NCBI GenBank assembly: GCA_963995525.1
Contig: CAXEFP010000923.1
Coordinates: forward strand, 124,001-188,000
Source of the DNA: Escarpia spicata
Taxonomy: Eukaryota > Annelida > Polychaeta > Sabellida > Siboglinidae
Direction: 5' to 3'
DNA: 64,000 bases
Of this stretch, positions 26,407 through 39,446 are shown piece by piece; the stretch's first letter is position 1, and every line of letters starts with the position of its first letter. The notes beneath the pieces were generated by a model, which saw only the letters and a list, made by a program, of their open reading frames with translations, did not search any database and was not told where the DNA came from. The position numbers were made by a program, and so were the translations under genes.

Positions 26407-27710
26407 TATGGGACATGTTTGTCTCGTGAGTACTGAAGGTACTGCTGCTTTAGACAAGAAAAAACTTCAAATGGGGATGAGTTTGCACACCTATAACTTA
26501 CGTAATATGTTCTTGTAACTTACGTGACGGGGATAAAACGGTAACATGCATTCCCATTTGGGGTTAATCTAGTTATGTGTGTAGTTTGATATCAATCTAG
26601 CCTTCGTGAAGATTTGTAACATGCAAATCATCTATTTGGGATAAGACCACATTAAGGATCCTTCCGCCGAAAAAAGTGCACTACAAATACCGTTTTGCTG
26701 TGATATGCATTAATTTTTTTCGAACATTTTGACATGGGACATGTTTGTCTCGTGAGTACTGAATGTACTGCTGCTTTAGACAAGATAAAACATCAAATGG
26801 GGATGAGTTTTCACACCTATAACTTACGTAATATTTTCTTGTAACTTATGTGACGGGGATAAAACGGTAACATGCATTCCCATTTGGGGTTAATCTAGTT
26901 ATGTGTGTAGCTTGATATCAATCTAGCCTTCGTGAAAATTTGTAACATGCAAAACATCTATTTGGGGTAAGACCACATTAAATATCCTTCCGCCGAAAAA
27001 AGTGCATTACAAATACCGTTTTGCTGTGATATGCATTAATTTTTTTCGAACACTTTGATATGGGACATGTTTGTCTCGTGAGTACTGAAGGTACTGCTGC
27101 TTTAGACAAGAAAAAACTTCAAATGGGGATGAGTTTTCACACCTATAACTTACGTAATATGTTCTTGTAACTTACGTGACGGGGATAAAACGGTAACATG
27201 CATTCCCATTTGGGGTTAATCTAGTTATGTGTGTAGCTTGATATCAATCTAGCCTTCGTGAAGATTTGTAACATGCAAATCATCTATTTGGGATAAGACC
27301 ACATTAAGGATCCTTCCGCAGATAAAAGTGCACTACAAATACCGTTTTGCTGTGATATGCATTAATATTTTTCGAACACTTTGACATGGGACATGTTTGT
27401 CTCGTGAGTACTGAATGTACTGCTGCTTTAGATAAGAAAAAACTTCAAATGGGGATTAGTTTTCACACCTATAACTTACGTAATATGTTCTTGTAACTTA
27501 CGTGACGGAGATAGAACGGTAACATGCATTCCCATTTGTGATTAATCTATTTATGTGTGTAGCTTGATATCAATCTAGCCTTCGTGAAGATTTGTAACAT
27601 GCAAATCATCTATTTGGGATAAGACCACATTAAGGATCCTTCCGCCGAAAAAAGTGCACTACAAATACCGTTTTGCTGTGATATGCATTCATTTTTTTTT
27701 AACACTTTGA
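26407..27710 (+). repeat. 4-monomer HOR (1,304 bp), copy 1 (M82-M85)
   Basis: M82 has GTTTGCAC and GTGTAGTTTG. M83 has AATATTTTCTTG, AACTTATGTGAC, GAAAATTTG and AAATATCC. M84 has CCGCAGATAAAAG and an AATATTTTTCG end. M85 is G-like (TAGATAAG, ATTAG without T65) with CTATTTATG and ends in the TTTTAACAC variant that lacks the TTCGAA palindrome. All but a few private changes repeat 1,304 bp downstream. Confidence 0.9.
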
Positions 27711-29014
27711 TATGGGACATGTTTGTCTCGTGAGTACTGAAGGTACTGCTGCTTTAGACAAGAAAAAACTTCAAATGGGGATGAGTTTGCACACCTATAA
27801 CTTACGTAATATGTTCTTGTAACTTACGTGACGGGGATAAAACGGTAACATGCATTCCCATTTGGGGTTAATCTAGTTATGTGTGTAGTTTGATATCAAT
27901 CTAGCCTTCGTGAAGATTTGTAACATGCAAATCATCTATTTGGGATAAGACCACATTAAGGATCCTTCCGCCGAAAAAAGTGCACTACAAATACCGTTTT
28001 GCTGTGATATGCATTAATTTTTTTCGAACATTTTGACATGGGACATGTTTGTCTCGTGAGTACTGAATGTACTGCTGCTTTAGACAAGATAAAACATCAA
28101 ATGGGGATGAGTTTTCACACCTATAACTTACGTAATATTTTCTTGTAACTTATGTGACGGGGATAAAACGGTAACATGCATTCCCATTTGGGGTTAATCT
28201 AGTTATGTGTGTAGCTTGATATCAATCTAGCCTTCGTGAAAATTTGTAACATGCAAAACATCTATTTGGGGTAAGACCACATTAAATATCCTTCCGCCGA
28301 AAAAAGTGCATTACAAATACCGTTTTGCTGTGATATGCATTAATTTTTTTCGAACACTTTGATATGGGACATGTTTGTCTCGTGAGTACTGAAGGTACTG
28401 CTGCTTTAGACAAGAAAAAACTTCAAATGGGGATGAGTTTTCACACCTATAACTTACGTAATATGTTCTTGTAACTTACGTGACGGGGATAAAACGGTAA
28501 CATGCATTCCCATTTGGGGTTAATCTAGTTATGTGTGTAGCTTGATATCAATCTAGCCTTCGTGAAGATTTGTAACATGCAAATCATCTATTTGGGATAA
28601 GACCACATTAAGGATCCTTCCGCCGAAAAAAGTGCACTACAAATACCGTTTTGCTGTGATATACATTAATATTTTTCGAACACTTTGACATGGGACATGT
28701 TTGTCTCGTGAGTACTGAATGTACTGCTGCTTTAGATAAGAAAAAACTTCAAATGGGGATTAGTTTTCACACCTATAACTTACGTAATATGTTCTTGTAA
28801 CTTACGTGACGGAGATAGAACGGTAACATGCATTCCCATTTGTGATTAATCTAGTTATGTGTGTAGCTTGATATCAATCTAGCCTTCGTGAAGATTTGTA
28901 ACATGCAAAACATCTATTTGGGGTAAGACCACATTAAAGATCCTTCCGCCGGAAAAAGTGCACTACAAATACCGTTTTGCTGTGATATGCATTAATTTTT
29001 TTCGAACACTTTGA
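27711..29014 (+). repeat. 4-monomer HOR (1,304 bp), copy 2 (M86-M89)
   Basis: M86 and M87 match M82 and M83 including GTTTGCAC, GTGTAGTTTG, AATATTTTCTTG and AACTTATGTG. M88 matches M84 but has CCGCCGAAAA and ATACATTAAT. M89 matches the first half of M85, then continues as a G monomer with AAACATC, AAAGATCC and a private CCGGAAAAAG. The duplicated stretch therefore runs from the second half of M81 to about the middle of M89, not exactly on monomer edges. Confidence 0.88.
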
Positions 29015-30970
29015 TATGGGACATGTTTGTCTCGTGAGTACTGAAGGTACTGCTGCTTTAGACAAGAAAAAACTTCAAATGGGGATGAGTTTTCACACCT
29101 ATAACTTACGTAATATGTTCTTGTAACTTACGTGACGGAGATAGAACGGTAACATGCATTCCCATTTGTGATTAATCTAGTTATGTGTGTAGCTTGATAT
29201 CAATCTAGCCTTCGTGAAGATTTGTAACATGCAAAACATATATTTGGGGTAAGACCACATTAAGGATCCTTCCACCGAAAAAAGTGCACTACAAATACCG
29301 TTTTGCTGTGATATGCATTAATTTTTTTCGAACACTTGGACATGGGACATGTTTGTCTCGTGAGTACTGAAGGTACTGCTGCTTTAGACAAGATAAAACT
29401 TGAAATGGTGATGAGTTTTCACACCTATAACTTACGTAATATGTTCTTGTAACTTACGTGACGGAGATAGAACGGTAACATGCATTCCCATTTGTGGTTA
29501 ATCTAATTATGTGTGTAGCTTGATATCAATCTAGCCTTCGTGAAGATTTGTAACATGCAAAACATCTATTTGGGGTAAGACCACATTAAGGATCCTTCCG
29601 CCGAAAAAAGTGCACTACAAATACCGTTTTGCTGTGATATGCATTAATTTTTTTCGAACATTTTGACATGGGACATGTTTGTCTCGTGAGTACTGAATGT
29701 ACTGCTGCTTTAGACAAGATAAAACATCAAATGGGGATGAGTTTTCACACCTATAACTTACGTAATATGTTCTTGTAACTTACGTGACGGGGATAAAACG
29801 GTAACATGCATTCCCATTTCGGGTTAATCTAGTTATGTGTGTAGCTTGATATCAATCTAGCCTTCGTGAAGATTTGTAACGTGCAAAACGTCTATTTGGG
29901 GTAAGACCACATTAAGGATCCTTCCTCCGAAAAAAGTGCACTACAAATACCGTTTTGCTGTGATATGCATTAATTTTTTTCGAACATTTTGACATGGGAC
30001 ATGTTTGTCTCGTGAGTACTGAATGTACTGCTGCTTTAGACAAGATAAAACATCAAATGGGGATGAGTTTTCACACCTATAACTTACGTAATATGTTCTT
30101 GTAACTTACGTGACGGGGATAAAACGGTAACATGCATTCCCATTTGGGGTTAATCTAGTTATGTGTGTAGCTTGATATCAATCTAGCCTTCGTGAAGATT
30201 TGTAACGTGCAAAACATCTATTTGGGGTAAGACCACATTAAGGATCCTTCCGCCGAAAAAATTGCACTACAAATACCGTTTTGCTGTGATATGCATTAAT
30301 TTGTTTCGAACATTTTGACATGGGACATGTTTGTCTCGTGAGTACTGAATGTACTGCTGCTTTAGACAAGATAAAACATCAAATGGGGATGAGTTTTCAC
30401 ACCTATAACTTACGTAATATGTTCTTGTAACTTACGTGACGGGGATAAAACGGTAACATGCATTCCCATTTGGGGTTAATCTAGTTATGTGTGTAGCTTG
30501 ATATCAATCTAGCCTTCGTGAAGATTTGTAACATGCAAAACATCTATTTGGGGTAAGACCACATTAAGGATCCTTCCGCCGAAAAAAGTGCACTACAAAT
30601 ACCGTTTTGCTGTGATATGCATTAATTTTTTTCGAACACTTGGACATGGGACATGTTTGTCTCGTGAGTACTGAAGGTACTGCTGCTTTAGACAAGATAA
30701 AACTTGAAATGGTGATGAGTTTTCACACCTATAACTTACGTAATATGTTCTTGTAACTTACGTGACGGAGATAGAACGGTAACATGCATTCCCATTTGTG
30801 GTTAATCTAATTATGTGTGTAGCTTGATATCAATCTAGCCTTCGTGAAGATTTGTAACATGCAAAAAATCTATTTGGGGTAAGACCACATTAAGGATCCT
30901 TCCTCCGAAAAAAGTGCACTACAAATACCGTTTTGCTGTGATATGCATTAATTTGTTTCGAACATTTTGA
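29015..30970 (+). repeat. Block M90-M95: return of B/C monomers, first A260 variant
   Basis: M90 (TATGGG, A125/G130, GTGATTA, ATATATTT) carries the first TTCCACCG (A260, position 29274), which becomes common further right. M91-M95 are B C C C B as in the left third of the window. M92 has TTTCGGGTTA with GTAACGTGC and AAACGTC. M93 has GTAACGTGC and AAAATTGCAC. M95 has AAAAAATC and ends with TTTGTTTCG, the last G311 tail I see in the window. Confidence 0.83.
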
Positions 30971-32600
30971 CATGGGACATGTTTGTCTCGTGAGTACTGA
31001 ATGTACTGCTGCTTTAGACAAGATAAAACATCAAATGGGGATGAGTTTTCACACCTATAACTTACGTAATATGTTCTTGTAACTTACGTGACGGGGATAA
31101 AACGGTAACATGCATTCCCATTTGGGGTTAATCTAATTATGTGTGTAGCTTGATATCAATATAGCCTTCGTGAAGATTTGTAACATGCAAAACATCTATT
31201 TGGGGTAAGACCACATTAAGGATCCTTCCGCCGAAAAAAGTGCACTACAAATACCGTTTTGCTGTGATATGCATTAATTTTTTTCGAAAATTTTGACATG
31301 GGACATGTTTGTCTCGTGAGTACTGAAGGTACTGCTGCTTTAGACAAGATAAAACATCAAATGGGGATGAGTTTTCACACCTATAACTTACGTAATATGT
31401 TCTTGTAACTTACGTGACGGAGATAGAACGGTAACATGCATTCCCATTTGTGATTAATCTAGTTATGTGTGTAGCTTGATATCAATCTAGCCTTCGTGAA
31501 GATTTGTAACATGCAAAACATCTATTTGGGGAAAGACCACATTAAGGATCCTTCCGCCGAAAAAAGTGCATTACAAATACCGTTTTGCTGTGATATGCAT
31601 TAATTTTTTTCGAACACTTTGATATGGGACATGTTTGTCTCGTGAGTACTGAAGGTACTGCTGCTTTAGACAAGAAAAAACTTCAAATGGGGATGAGTTT
31701 TCACACCTATAACTTACGTAATATGTTCTTGTAACTTACGTGACGGGGATAAAACGATAACATGCATTCCCATTTGGGGTTAATCTAGTTATGTGTGTAG
31801 CTTGATAACAATCTAGCCTTCGTGAAGATTTGTAACATGCAAATCATCTATTTGGGATAAGACCACATTAAGGATCCTTCCGCCGAAAAAAGTGCACTAC
31901 AAATACCGTTTTGCTGTGATATGCATTAATTTTTTTCGAACACTTTGACATGGGACATGTTTGTTTCGTGAGTACTGAATGTACTGCTGCTTTAGATAAG
32001 AAAAAACTTCAATTGGGGATTAGTTTTCACACCTATAACTTACGTAATATGTTCTTGTAACTTACGTGACGGAGATAGAACGGTAACATGCATTCCCATT
32101 TGTGATTAATCTAGTTATGTGTGTAGCTTGATATCAATCTAGCCTTCGTGAAGATTTGTAACATGCAAAACATCTATTTGGGGTAAGACCACATTAAAGA
32201 TCCTTCCGCCGAAAAAAGTGCACTACAAATACCGTTTTGCTGTGATATGCATTAATTTTTTTCGAACACTTGGACATGGGACATGTTTGTCTCGTGAGTA
32301 CTGAAGGTACTGCTGCTTTAGACAAGATAAAACTTGAAATGGTGATGAGTTTTCACACCTATAACTTACGTAATATGTTCTTGTAACTTACGTGACGTAG
32401 ATAGAACGGTAACATGCATTCCCATTTGTGGTTAATCTAATTATGTGTGTAGCTTGATATCAATCTAGCCTTCGTGAAGATTTGTAACATGCAAAACATC
32501 TATTTGGGGTAAGACCACATTAAAGATCCTTCCGCCGAAAAAAGTGCACTACAAATACCGTTTTGCTGTGATTTACATTAATTTTTTTCGAAAACTTTCA
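30971..32600 (+). repeat. Isolated C-D-F-G-B module (M96-M100)
   Basis: M96 is class C ending CGAAAATTTTGA with private CTAATTATG and CAATATAGCC. M97 is class D, M98 class F (TATGGG, CGATAAC, GATAACAAT), and M99 class G with private GTTTCGTG. M100 is class B with ACGTAGATAG and an I-type tail (AAAGATCC, GATTTACATT, CGAAAACTTTCA). This repeats the module of M52-M56 some 14 kb away from its nearest tandem copy. Confidence 0.87.
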
Positions 32601-35600
32601 TATGGGACATGTTTGTCTCGTGAGTACTGAAGGTACTGCTGCTTTAGACAAGAAAAAACTTCAAATGGGGATGAGTTTTCACACCTATAACTTACGTAAT
32701 ATGTTCTTGTAACTTACGTGACGGGGATAAAACGGTAACATGCATTCCCATTTCGGGTTAATCTAGTTATGTGTGTAGCTTGATATCAATCTAGCCTTCG
32801 TGAATATTTGTAACATGCAAAACATCTATTTGGGTTAAGACCACATTAAGGATCCTTCCTCCGAAAAAAGTGCACTACAAATACCGTTTTGCTGTGATAT
32901 GCATTAATTTTTTTCGAACATTTTGACATGGGACATGTTTGTCTCGTGAGTACTGAATGTACTGCTGCTTTAGACAAGATAAAACATCAAATGGGGATGA
33001 GTTTTCACACCTATAACTTACGTAATATGTTCTTGTAACTTACGTGACGGGAATAAAACGGTAACATGCATTCCCATTTGGGGTTAATCTAGTTATGTGT
33101 GTAGCTTGATATCAATCTAGCCTTCGTGAAGATTTGTAACATGCAAATCATCTATTTGGGATAAGACCACATTAAGAATCCTTCCGCCGAAAAAAGTGCA
33201 CTACAAATACCGTTTTGCTGTGATATGCATTCATTTTTTTTGAACACTTTGATATGGGACATGTTTGTCTCGTGAGTACTGAAGGTACTGCTGCTTTAGA
33301 CAAGAAAAAACTTCAAATGGGGATGAGTTTTCACACCTATAACTTACGTAATATGTTCTTGTAACTTACGTGACGGGGATAAAACGGTAACATGCATTCC
33401 CATTTGGGGTTAATCTAGTTATGTGTGTAGCTTGATATCAATCTAGCCTTCGTGAAGATTTGTAACATGCAAATCATCTATTTGGGATAAGACCACATTA
33501 AGGATCCTTCCGCCGAAAAAAGTGCACTACAAATACCGTTTTGCTGTGATATGCATTAATATTTTTCGAACACTTTGACATGGGACATGTTTGTCTCGTG
33601 AGTACTGAATGTACTGCTGCTTTAGATAAGAAAAAACTTCAAATGGGGATTAGTTTTCACACCTATAACTTACGTAATATGTTCTTGTAACTTACGTGAC
33701 GGAGATAGAACGGTAACATGCATTCCCATTTGTGATTAATCTAGTTATGTGTGTAGCTTGATATCAATCTAGCCTTCGTGAAGATTTGTAACATGCAAAA
33801 CATATATTTGGGGTAAGACCACATTAAAGATCCTTCCGCCGAAAAAAGTGCACTACAAATACCGTCTTGCTGTGATATGCATTAATTTTTTTCGAACACT
33901 TTGATATGGGACATGTTTGTCTCGTGAGTACTGAAGGAACTGCTGCTTTAGACAAGAAAAAACTTCAAATGGGGATGAGTTTTCACACCTATAACTTACG
34001 TAATATGTTCTTGTAACTTACGTGACGGGGATAAAACGGTAACATGCATTCCCATTTGGGGTTAATCTAGTTATGTGTGTAGCTTGATATCAATCTAGCC
34101 TTCGTGAAGATTTGTAACATGCAAAACATCTATTTGGGGTAAGACCACATTAAGGATCCTTCCGCCGAAAAAATTGCACTACAAATACCGTTTTGCTGTG
34201 ATATGCATAAATTTTTTTCGAACATTTTGACATGGGACATGTTTGTCTCGTGAGTACTGAATGTACTGCTGCTTTAGACAAGATAAAACATCAAATGGGG
34301 ATGAGTTTTCACACCTGTAACTTACGTAATATGTTCTTGTAACTTATGTGACGGGGATAAAACGGTAACATGCATTCCCATTTGGGGTTAATCTAGTTAT
34401 GTGTGTAGCTTGATATCAATCTAGCCTTCGTGAAGATTTGTAACATGCAAAACATCTATTAGGGGTAAGACCACATTAAATATCCTTCCGCCGAAAAAAG
34501 TGCATTACAAATACCGTTTTGCTGTGATATGCATTAATTTTTTTCGAACACTTTGATATGGGACATGTTTGTCTCGTGAGTACTGAAGGTACTGCTGCTT
34601 TAGACAAGAAAAAACTTCAAATGGGGATGAGTTTTCACACCTATAACTTACGTAATATGTTCTTGTAACTTACGTGACGGGGATAAAACGGTAACATGCA
34701 TTCCCATTTGGGGTTAATCTAGTTATGTGTGTAGCTTGATATCAATCTAGCCTTCGTGAAGATTTGTAACATGCAAATCATCTATTTGGGATAAGACCAC
34801 ATTAAGGATCCTTCCGCCGAAAAAAGTGCACTACAAATACCGTTTTGCTGTTATATGCATTAATTTTTTTCGAACACTTTGACATGGGACATGTTTGTCT
34901 CGTGAGTACTGAATGTACTGCTGCTTTAGATAAGAAAAAACTTCAAATGGGGATTAGTTTTCACACCTATAACTTACGTAATATGTTCTTGTAACTTACG
35001 TGACGGAGATAGAACGGTAACATGCATTCCCATTTGTGATTAATCTAGTTATGTGTGTAGCTTGATATAAATCTAGCCTTCGTGAAGATTTGTAACATGC
35101 AAAACATCTATTTGGGGTAAGACCACATTAAAGATCCTTCCGCCGAAAAAAGTGCACTACAAATACCGTTTTGCTGTGATATGCATTAATTTTTTTCGAA
35201 CACTTTGATATGGGACATGTTTGTCTCGTGAGTACTGAAGGTACTGCTGCTTTAGACAAGAAAAAACTTCAAATGGGGATGAATTTTCACACCTATAACT
35301 TACGTAATATGTTCTTGTAACTTACGTGACGGAGATAGAACGGTAACATGCATTCCCATTTGTGATTAATCTAGTTATGTGTGTAGCTTGATATCAATCT
35401 AGCCTTCGTGAAGATTTGTAACATGAAAAACATCTATTTGGAGTAAGACCACATTAAGGATCCTTCCACCGAGAAAAGTGCACTACAAATACCGTTTTGC
35501 TGTGATATGCATTAATTTTTTTCGAACACTTGGACATGGGACATGTTTGTCTCGTGAGTACTGAAGGTACTGCTGCTTTAGACAAGAAAAAACTTCAAAT

Positions 35601-36838
35601 GGGGATGAGTTTTCACACCTATAACTTACGTAATATGTTCTTGTAACTTACGTGACGGGGATAAAACGGTAACATGCATTCCCATTTGTGATTAATCTAG
35701 TTATGTGTGTAGCTTGATATCAATCTAGCCTTCGTGAAGATTTGTAACATGCAAAACATCTATTTGGGGTAAGACCACATTAAATATCCTTCCGCCGAAA
35801 AAAGTGCATTACAAATACCGTTTTGCTGTGATATGCATTAATTTTTTTCGAACACTTTGACATGGGACATGTTTGTCTCGTGAGTACTGAATGTACTGCT
35901 GCTTTAGATAAGAAAAAACTTCAAATGGGGATTAGTTTTCACACCTATAACTTACGTAATATGTTCTTGTAACTTATGTGACGGGGATAAAACGGTAACA
36001 TGCATTCCCATTTGGGTTTAATCTAGTTATGTGTGTAGCTTGATATCAATCTAGCCTTCGTGAAGATTTGTAACATGCAAAACATCTATTTGGGGTAAGA
36101 CCACATTAAATATCCTTCCGCCGAAAAAAGTGCATTACAAATACCTTTTTGCTGTGATATGCATTAATTTTTTTCGAACACTTTGATATGGGACATGTTT
36201 GTCTCGTGAGTACTGAAGGTACTGCTGCTTTAGACAAGAAAAAACTTCAAATGGGGATGAGTTTTCACACCTATAACTTACGTAATATGTTCTTGTAACT
36301 TACGTGACGGGGATAAAACGGTAACATGCATTCCCATTTGGGGTTAATCTAGTTATGTGTGTAGCATGATATCAATCTAGCATTCGTGAAGATTTGTAAC
36401 ATGCAAAACATCTATTTGGGGTAAGACCACATTAAGGATCCTTCCGCCGAAAAAAGTGCACTACAAATACCGTTTTGCTGTGATATGCATTAATTGTTTT
36501 CGAACATTTTGACATGGGACATGTTTGTCTCGTGAGTACTGAATGTACTGCTGCTTTAGACAAGATAAAACATCAAATGGGGATGAGTTTTCACACCTAT
36601 AACTTACGTAATATGTTCTTGTAACTTACGTGACTGGGATAAAACGGTAACATGCATTCCCATTTGGGGTTAATCTAGTTATGTGTGTAGCTTGATATCA
36701 AACTAGCCTTCGTGAAGATTTGTAACATGCAAAACATCTATTTGGGGTAAGACCACATTAAATATCCTTCCGCCGAAAAAAGTGCATTACAAATACCGTT
36801 TTGCTGTGATATGCATTAATTTTTTTCGAACACTTTGA
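32601..36838 (+). repeat. Scrambled block M101-M113
   Basis: M101 is class I and M102 the GGGAATAAAAC C monomer, as in M73-M74. From M103 on, TATGGG-type F-like monomers with AAATCATC and GGGATAAG alternate with ATTAG G-like monomers and with C-like monomers carrying AAATATCC and GCATTAC. Many private changes occur: ACCGTCTTGC in M104, GAAGGAAC in M105, ACCTGTAAC and CTATTAGGGG in M106, GTTATATGC in M107, GATATAAAT in M108, GTAGCATGAT in M112, GACTGGGAT and AAACTAGCC in M113. M109 carries the first A218 variant (ACATGAAAAA, position 35426). M110 and M111 are hybrids. I could not find a clean higher-order period. High private variation suggests this block has been homogenised less recently. 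Confidence 0.8.
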
Positions 36839-38142
36839 TATGGGACATGTTTGTCTCGTGAGTACTGAAGGTACTGCTGCTTTAGACAAGAAAAAACTTC
36901 AAATGGGGATGAGTTTTCACACCTATAACTTACGTAATATGTTCTTGTAACTTACGTGACGGAGATAGAACGGTAACATGCATTCCCATTTGTGATTAAT
37001 CTAGTTATGTGTGTAGCTTGATATCAATCTAGCCTTCGTGAAGATTTGTAACATGCAAAACATCTATTTGGGGTAAGACCACATTAAGGATCCTTCCACC
37101 GAAAAAAGTGCACTACAAATACCGTTTTGCTGTGATATGCATTAATTTTTTTCGAACACTTGGACATGGGACATGTTTGTCTCGTGAGTACTGAAGGTAC
37201 TGCTGCTGTAGACAAGAAAAAACTTCAAATGGGGATGAGTTTTCACACCTATAACTTACGTAATATGTTCTTGTAACTTACGTGACGGGGATAAAACGGT
37301 AACATGCATTCCCATTTGGGGTTAATCTAGTTATGTGTGTAGCTTGATATCAATCTAGCCTTCGTGAAGATTTGTAACATGCAAATCATCTATTTGGGAT
37401 AAGATCACATTAAGGCTCCTTCCGCCGAAAAAAGTGCACTACAAATACCGTTTTGCTGTGATATGCATTAATTTTTTTCGAACACTTTGACATGGGACAC
37501 GTTTGTCTCGTGAGTACTGAATGTACTGCTGCTTTAGACAAGAAAAAACTTCAAATGGGGATTAGTTTTCACACCTATAACTTACGTAATATGTTCTTGT
37601 AACTTACGTGACGGAGATAGAAGGGTAACATGCATTCCCATTTGTGATTAATCTAGTTATGTGTGTAGCTTGATATCAATCTAGCCTTCGTGAAGATTTG
37701 TAACATGCAAAACATCTATTTGGGGTAAGACCACATTAAAGATCCTTCCGCCGAGAAAAGTGCACTACAAATACCGTTTTGCTGTGATATGCATTCATTT
37801 TTTTCGAACCCTTTGATATGGGACATGTTTGTCTCGTGAGTACTGAAGGTACTGCTGCTTTAGACAAGAAAAAACTTCAAATGGGGATGAGTTTTCACAC
37901 CTATAACTTACGTAATATGTTCTTGTAACTTACGTGACGGGGATAAAACGGTAACATGCATTCCCATTTGGGGTTAATCTAGTTATGTGTGTAGCTTGAT
38001 ATCAATCTAGCCTTCGTGAAGATTTGTAACATGCAAATCATCTATTTGGGATAAGACCACATTAAGGATCGTTCCACCGAAAAAAGTGCACTACAAATAC
38101 CGTTTTGCTGTGATATGCATTAATTTTTTTCGAACACTTTGA
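36839..38142 (+). repeat. Four-monomer precursor of the 12-mer (M114-M117)
   Basis: M114 (GTGATTA, CCACCG), M115 (CTGCTGTAG, AAGGCTCC), M116 (GGGACACG, ATTAG, AGAAGGGTAAC, CGAACCCTTTGA) and M117 (TATGGG, AAATCATC) reappear as M125-M128 after 3,586 bp and as M137-M140 after another 3,912 bp. Private changes here are AAGATCACAT in M115, CCGAGAAAAG in M116 and GATCGTTCC in M117. M116 carries the first C10 variant (GGGACACG, position 37500). Confidence 0.88.
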
Positions 38143-39446
38143 CATGGGACACGTTTGTCTCGTGAGTACTGAATGTACTGCTGCTTTAGACAAGAAAAAA
38201 CTTCAAATGGGGATGAGTTTTCACACCTATAACTTACGTAATATGTTCTTGTAACTTACGTGACGGAGATAGAACGGTAACATGCATTCCCATTTGTGAT
38301 TAATCTAGTTATGTGTGTAGCTTGATATCAATCTAGCCTTCGTGAAGATTTGTAACATGCAAAACATCTATTTGGGGTAAGACCACATTAAAGATCCTTC
38401 CGCCGAAAAAAGTGCACTACAAATACCGTTTTACTGTGATATGCATTAATTTTTTTCGAACACTTTGATATGGGACATGTTTGTCTCGTGAGTACTGAAG
38501 GTACTGCTGCTTTAGACAAGAAAAAACTTCAAATGGGGATGAGTTTTCACACCTATAACTTACGTAATATGTTCTTGTAACTTACGTGACGGAGATAGAA
38601 CGGTAACATGCATTCCCATTTGTGATTAATCTAGTTATGTGTGTAGCTTGATATCAATCTAGCCTTCGTGAAGATTTGTAACATGAAAAACATATATTTG
38701 GAGTAAGACCACATTAAGGATCCTTCCACCGAAAAAAGTGCACTACAAATACCGTTTTGCTGTGATATGCATTCATTTTTTTCGAACACTTTGATATGGG
38801 ACATGTTTGTCTCGTGAGTACTGAAGGTACTGCTGCTTTAGAAAAGAAAAAACTTCAAATGGGGATGAGTTTTCACACCTATAACTTACGTAATATGTTC
38901 TTGTAATTTACGTGACGGGGATAAAACGGTAACATGCATTCCCATTTGGGGTTAATCTAGTTATGTGTGTAGCTTGATATCAATCTAGCCTTCGTGAAGA
39001 TTTGTAACATGCAAATCATCTATTTGGGATAAGACCACATTAAGGATCCTTCCACCGAAAAAAGTGCACTACAAATACCGTTTTGCTGTGATATGCATTA
39101 ATTTTTTTCGAACACTTGGACATGGGACATGTTTGTCTCGTGAGTACTGAAGGTACTGCTGCTTTAGACAAGATAAAACTTGAAATGGTGATGAGTTTTC
39201 ACACCTATAACTTACGTAATATGTTCTTGTAACTTACGTGACGGGGATAAAACGGTAACATGCATTCCCATTTGGGGTTAATCTAGTTATGTGCGTAGCT
39301 TGATATCAATCTAGCCTTCGTGAAGATTTGTAACATGCAAAACATCTATTTGGGGTAAGACCACATTAAAGATCCTTCCGCAGAAAAAAGTGCACTACAA
39401 ATACCGTTTTGCTGTGATATGCATTAATTTTTTTCGAACACTTTGA
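38143..39446 (+). repeat. Block M118-M121 leading into the 12-mer
   Basis: M118 has GGGACACG and TTTTACTG. M119 has ACATGAAAAA, ATATATTTGGAG and CCACCG. M120 has TAGAAAAG (A49) and AATTTACGTG. M121 joins a B head (GATAAAACTTG, GGTG) to a C-like middle with GTGCGTAG, AAAGATCC and CCGCAGAAA. The second half of M121 corresponds to M133 and M145, the last monomer of the 12-mer. M118-M119 resemble M152-M153, and M120 resembles M151 and M156. Confidence 0.8.

Noticed and set aside
34455..34470. Telomere-like TTAGGGG in M106
   Set aside because: It is one substitution in the usual CTATTTGGGGTAAG context and is not tandemly repeated.
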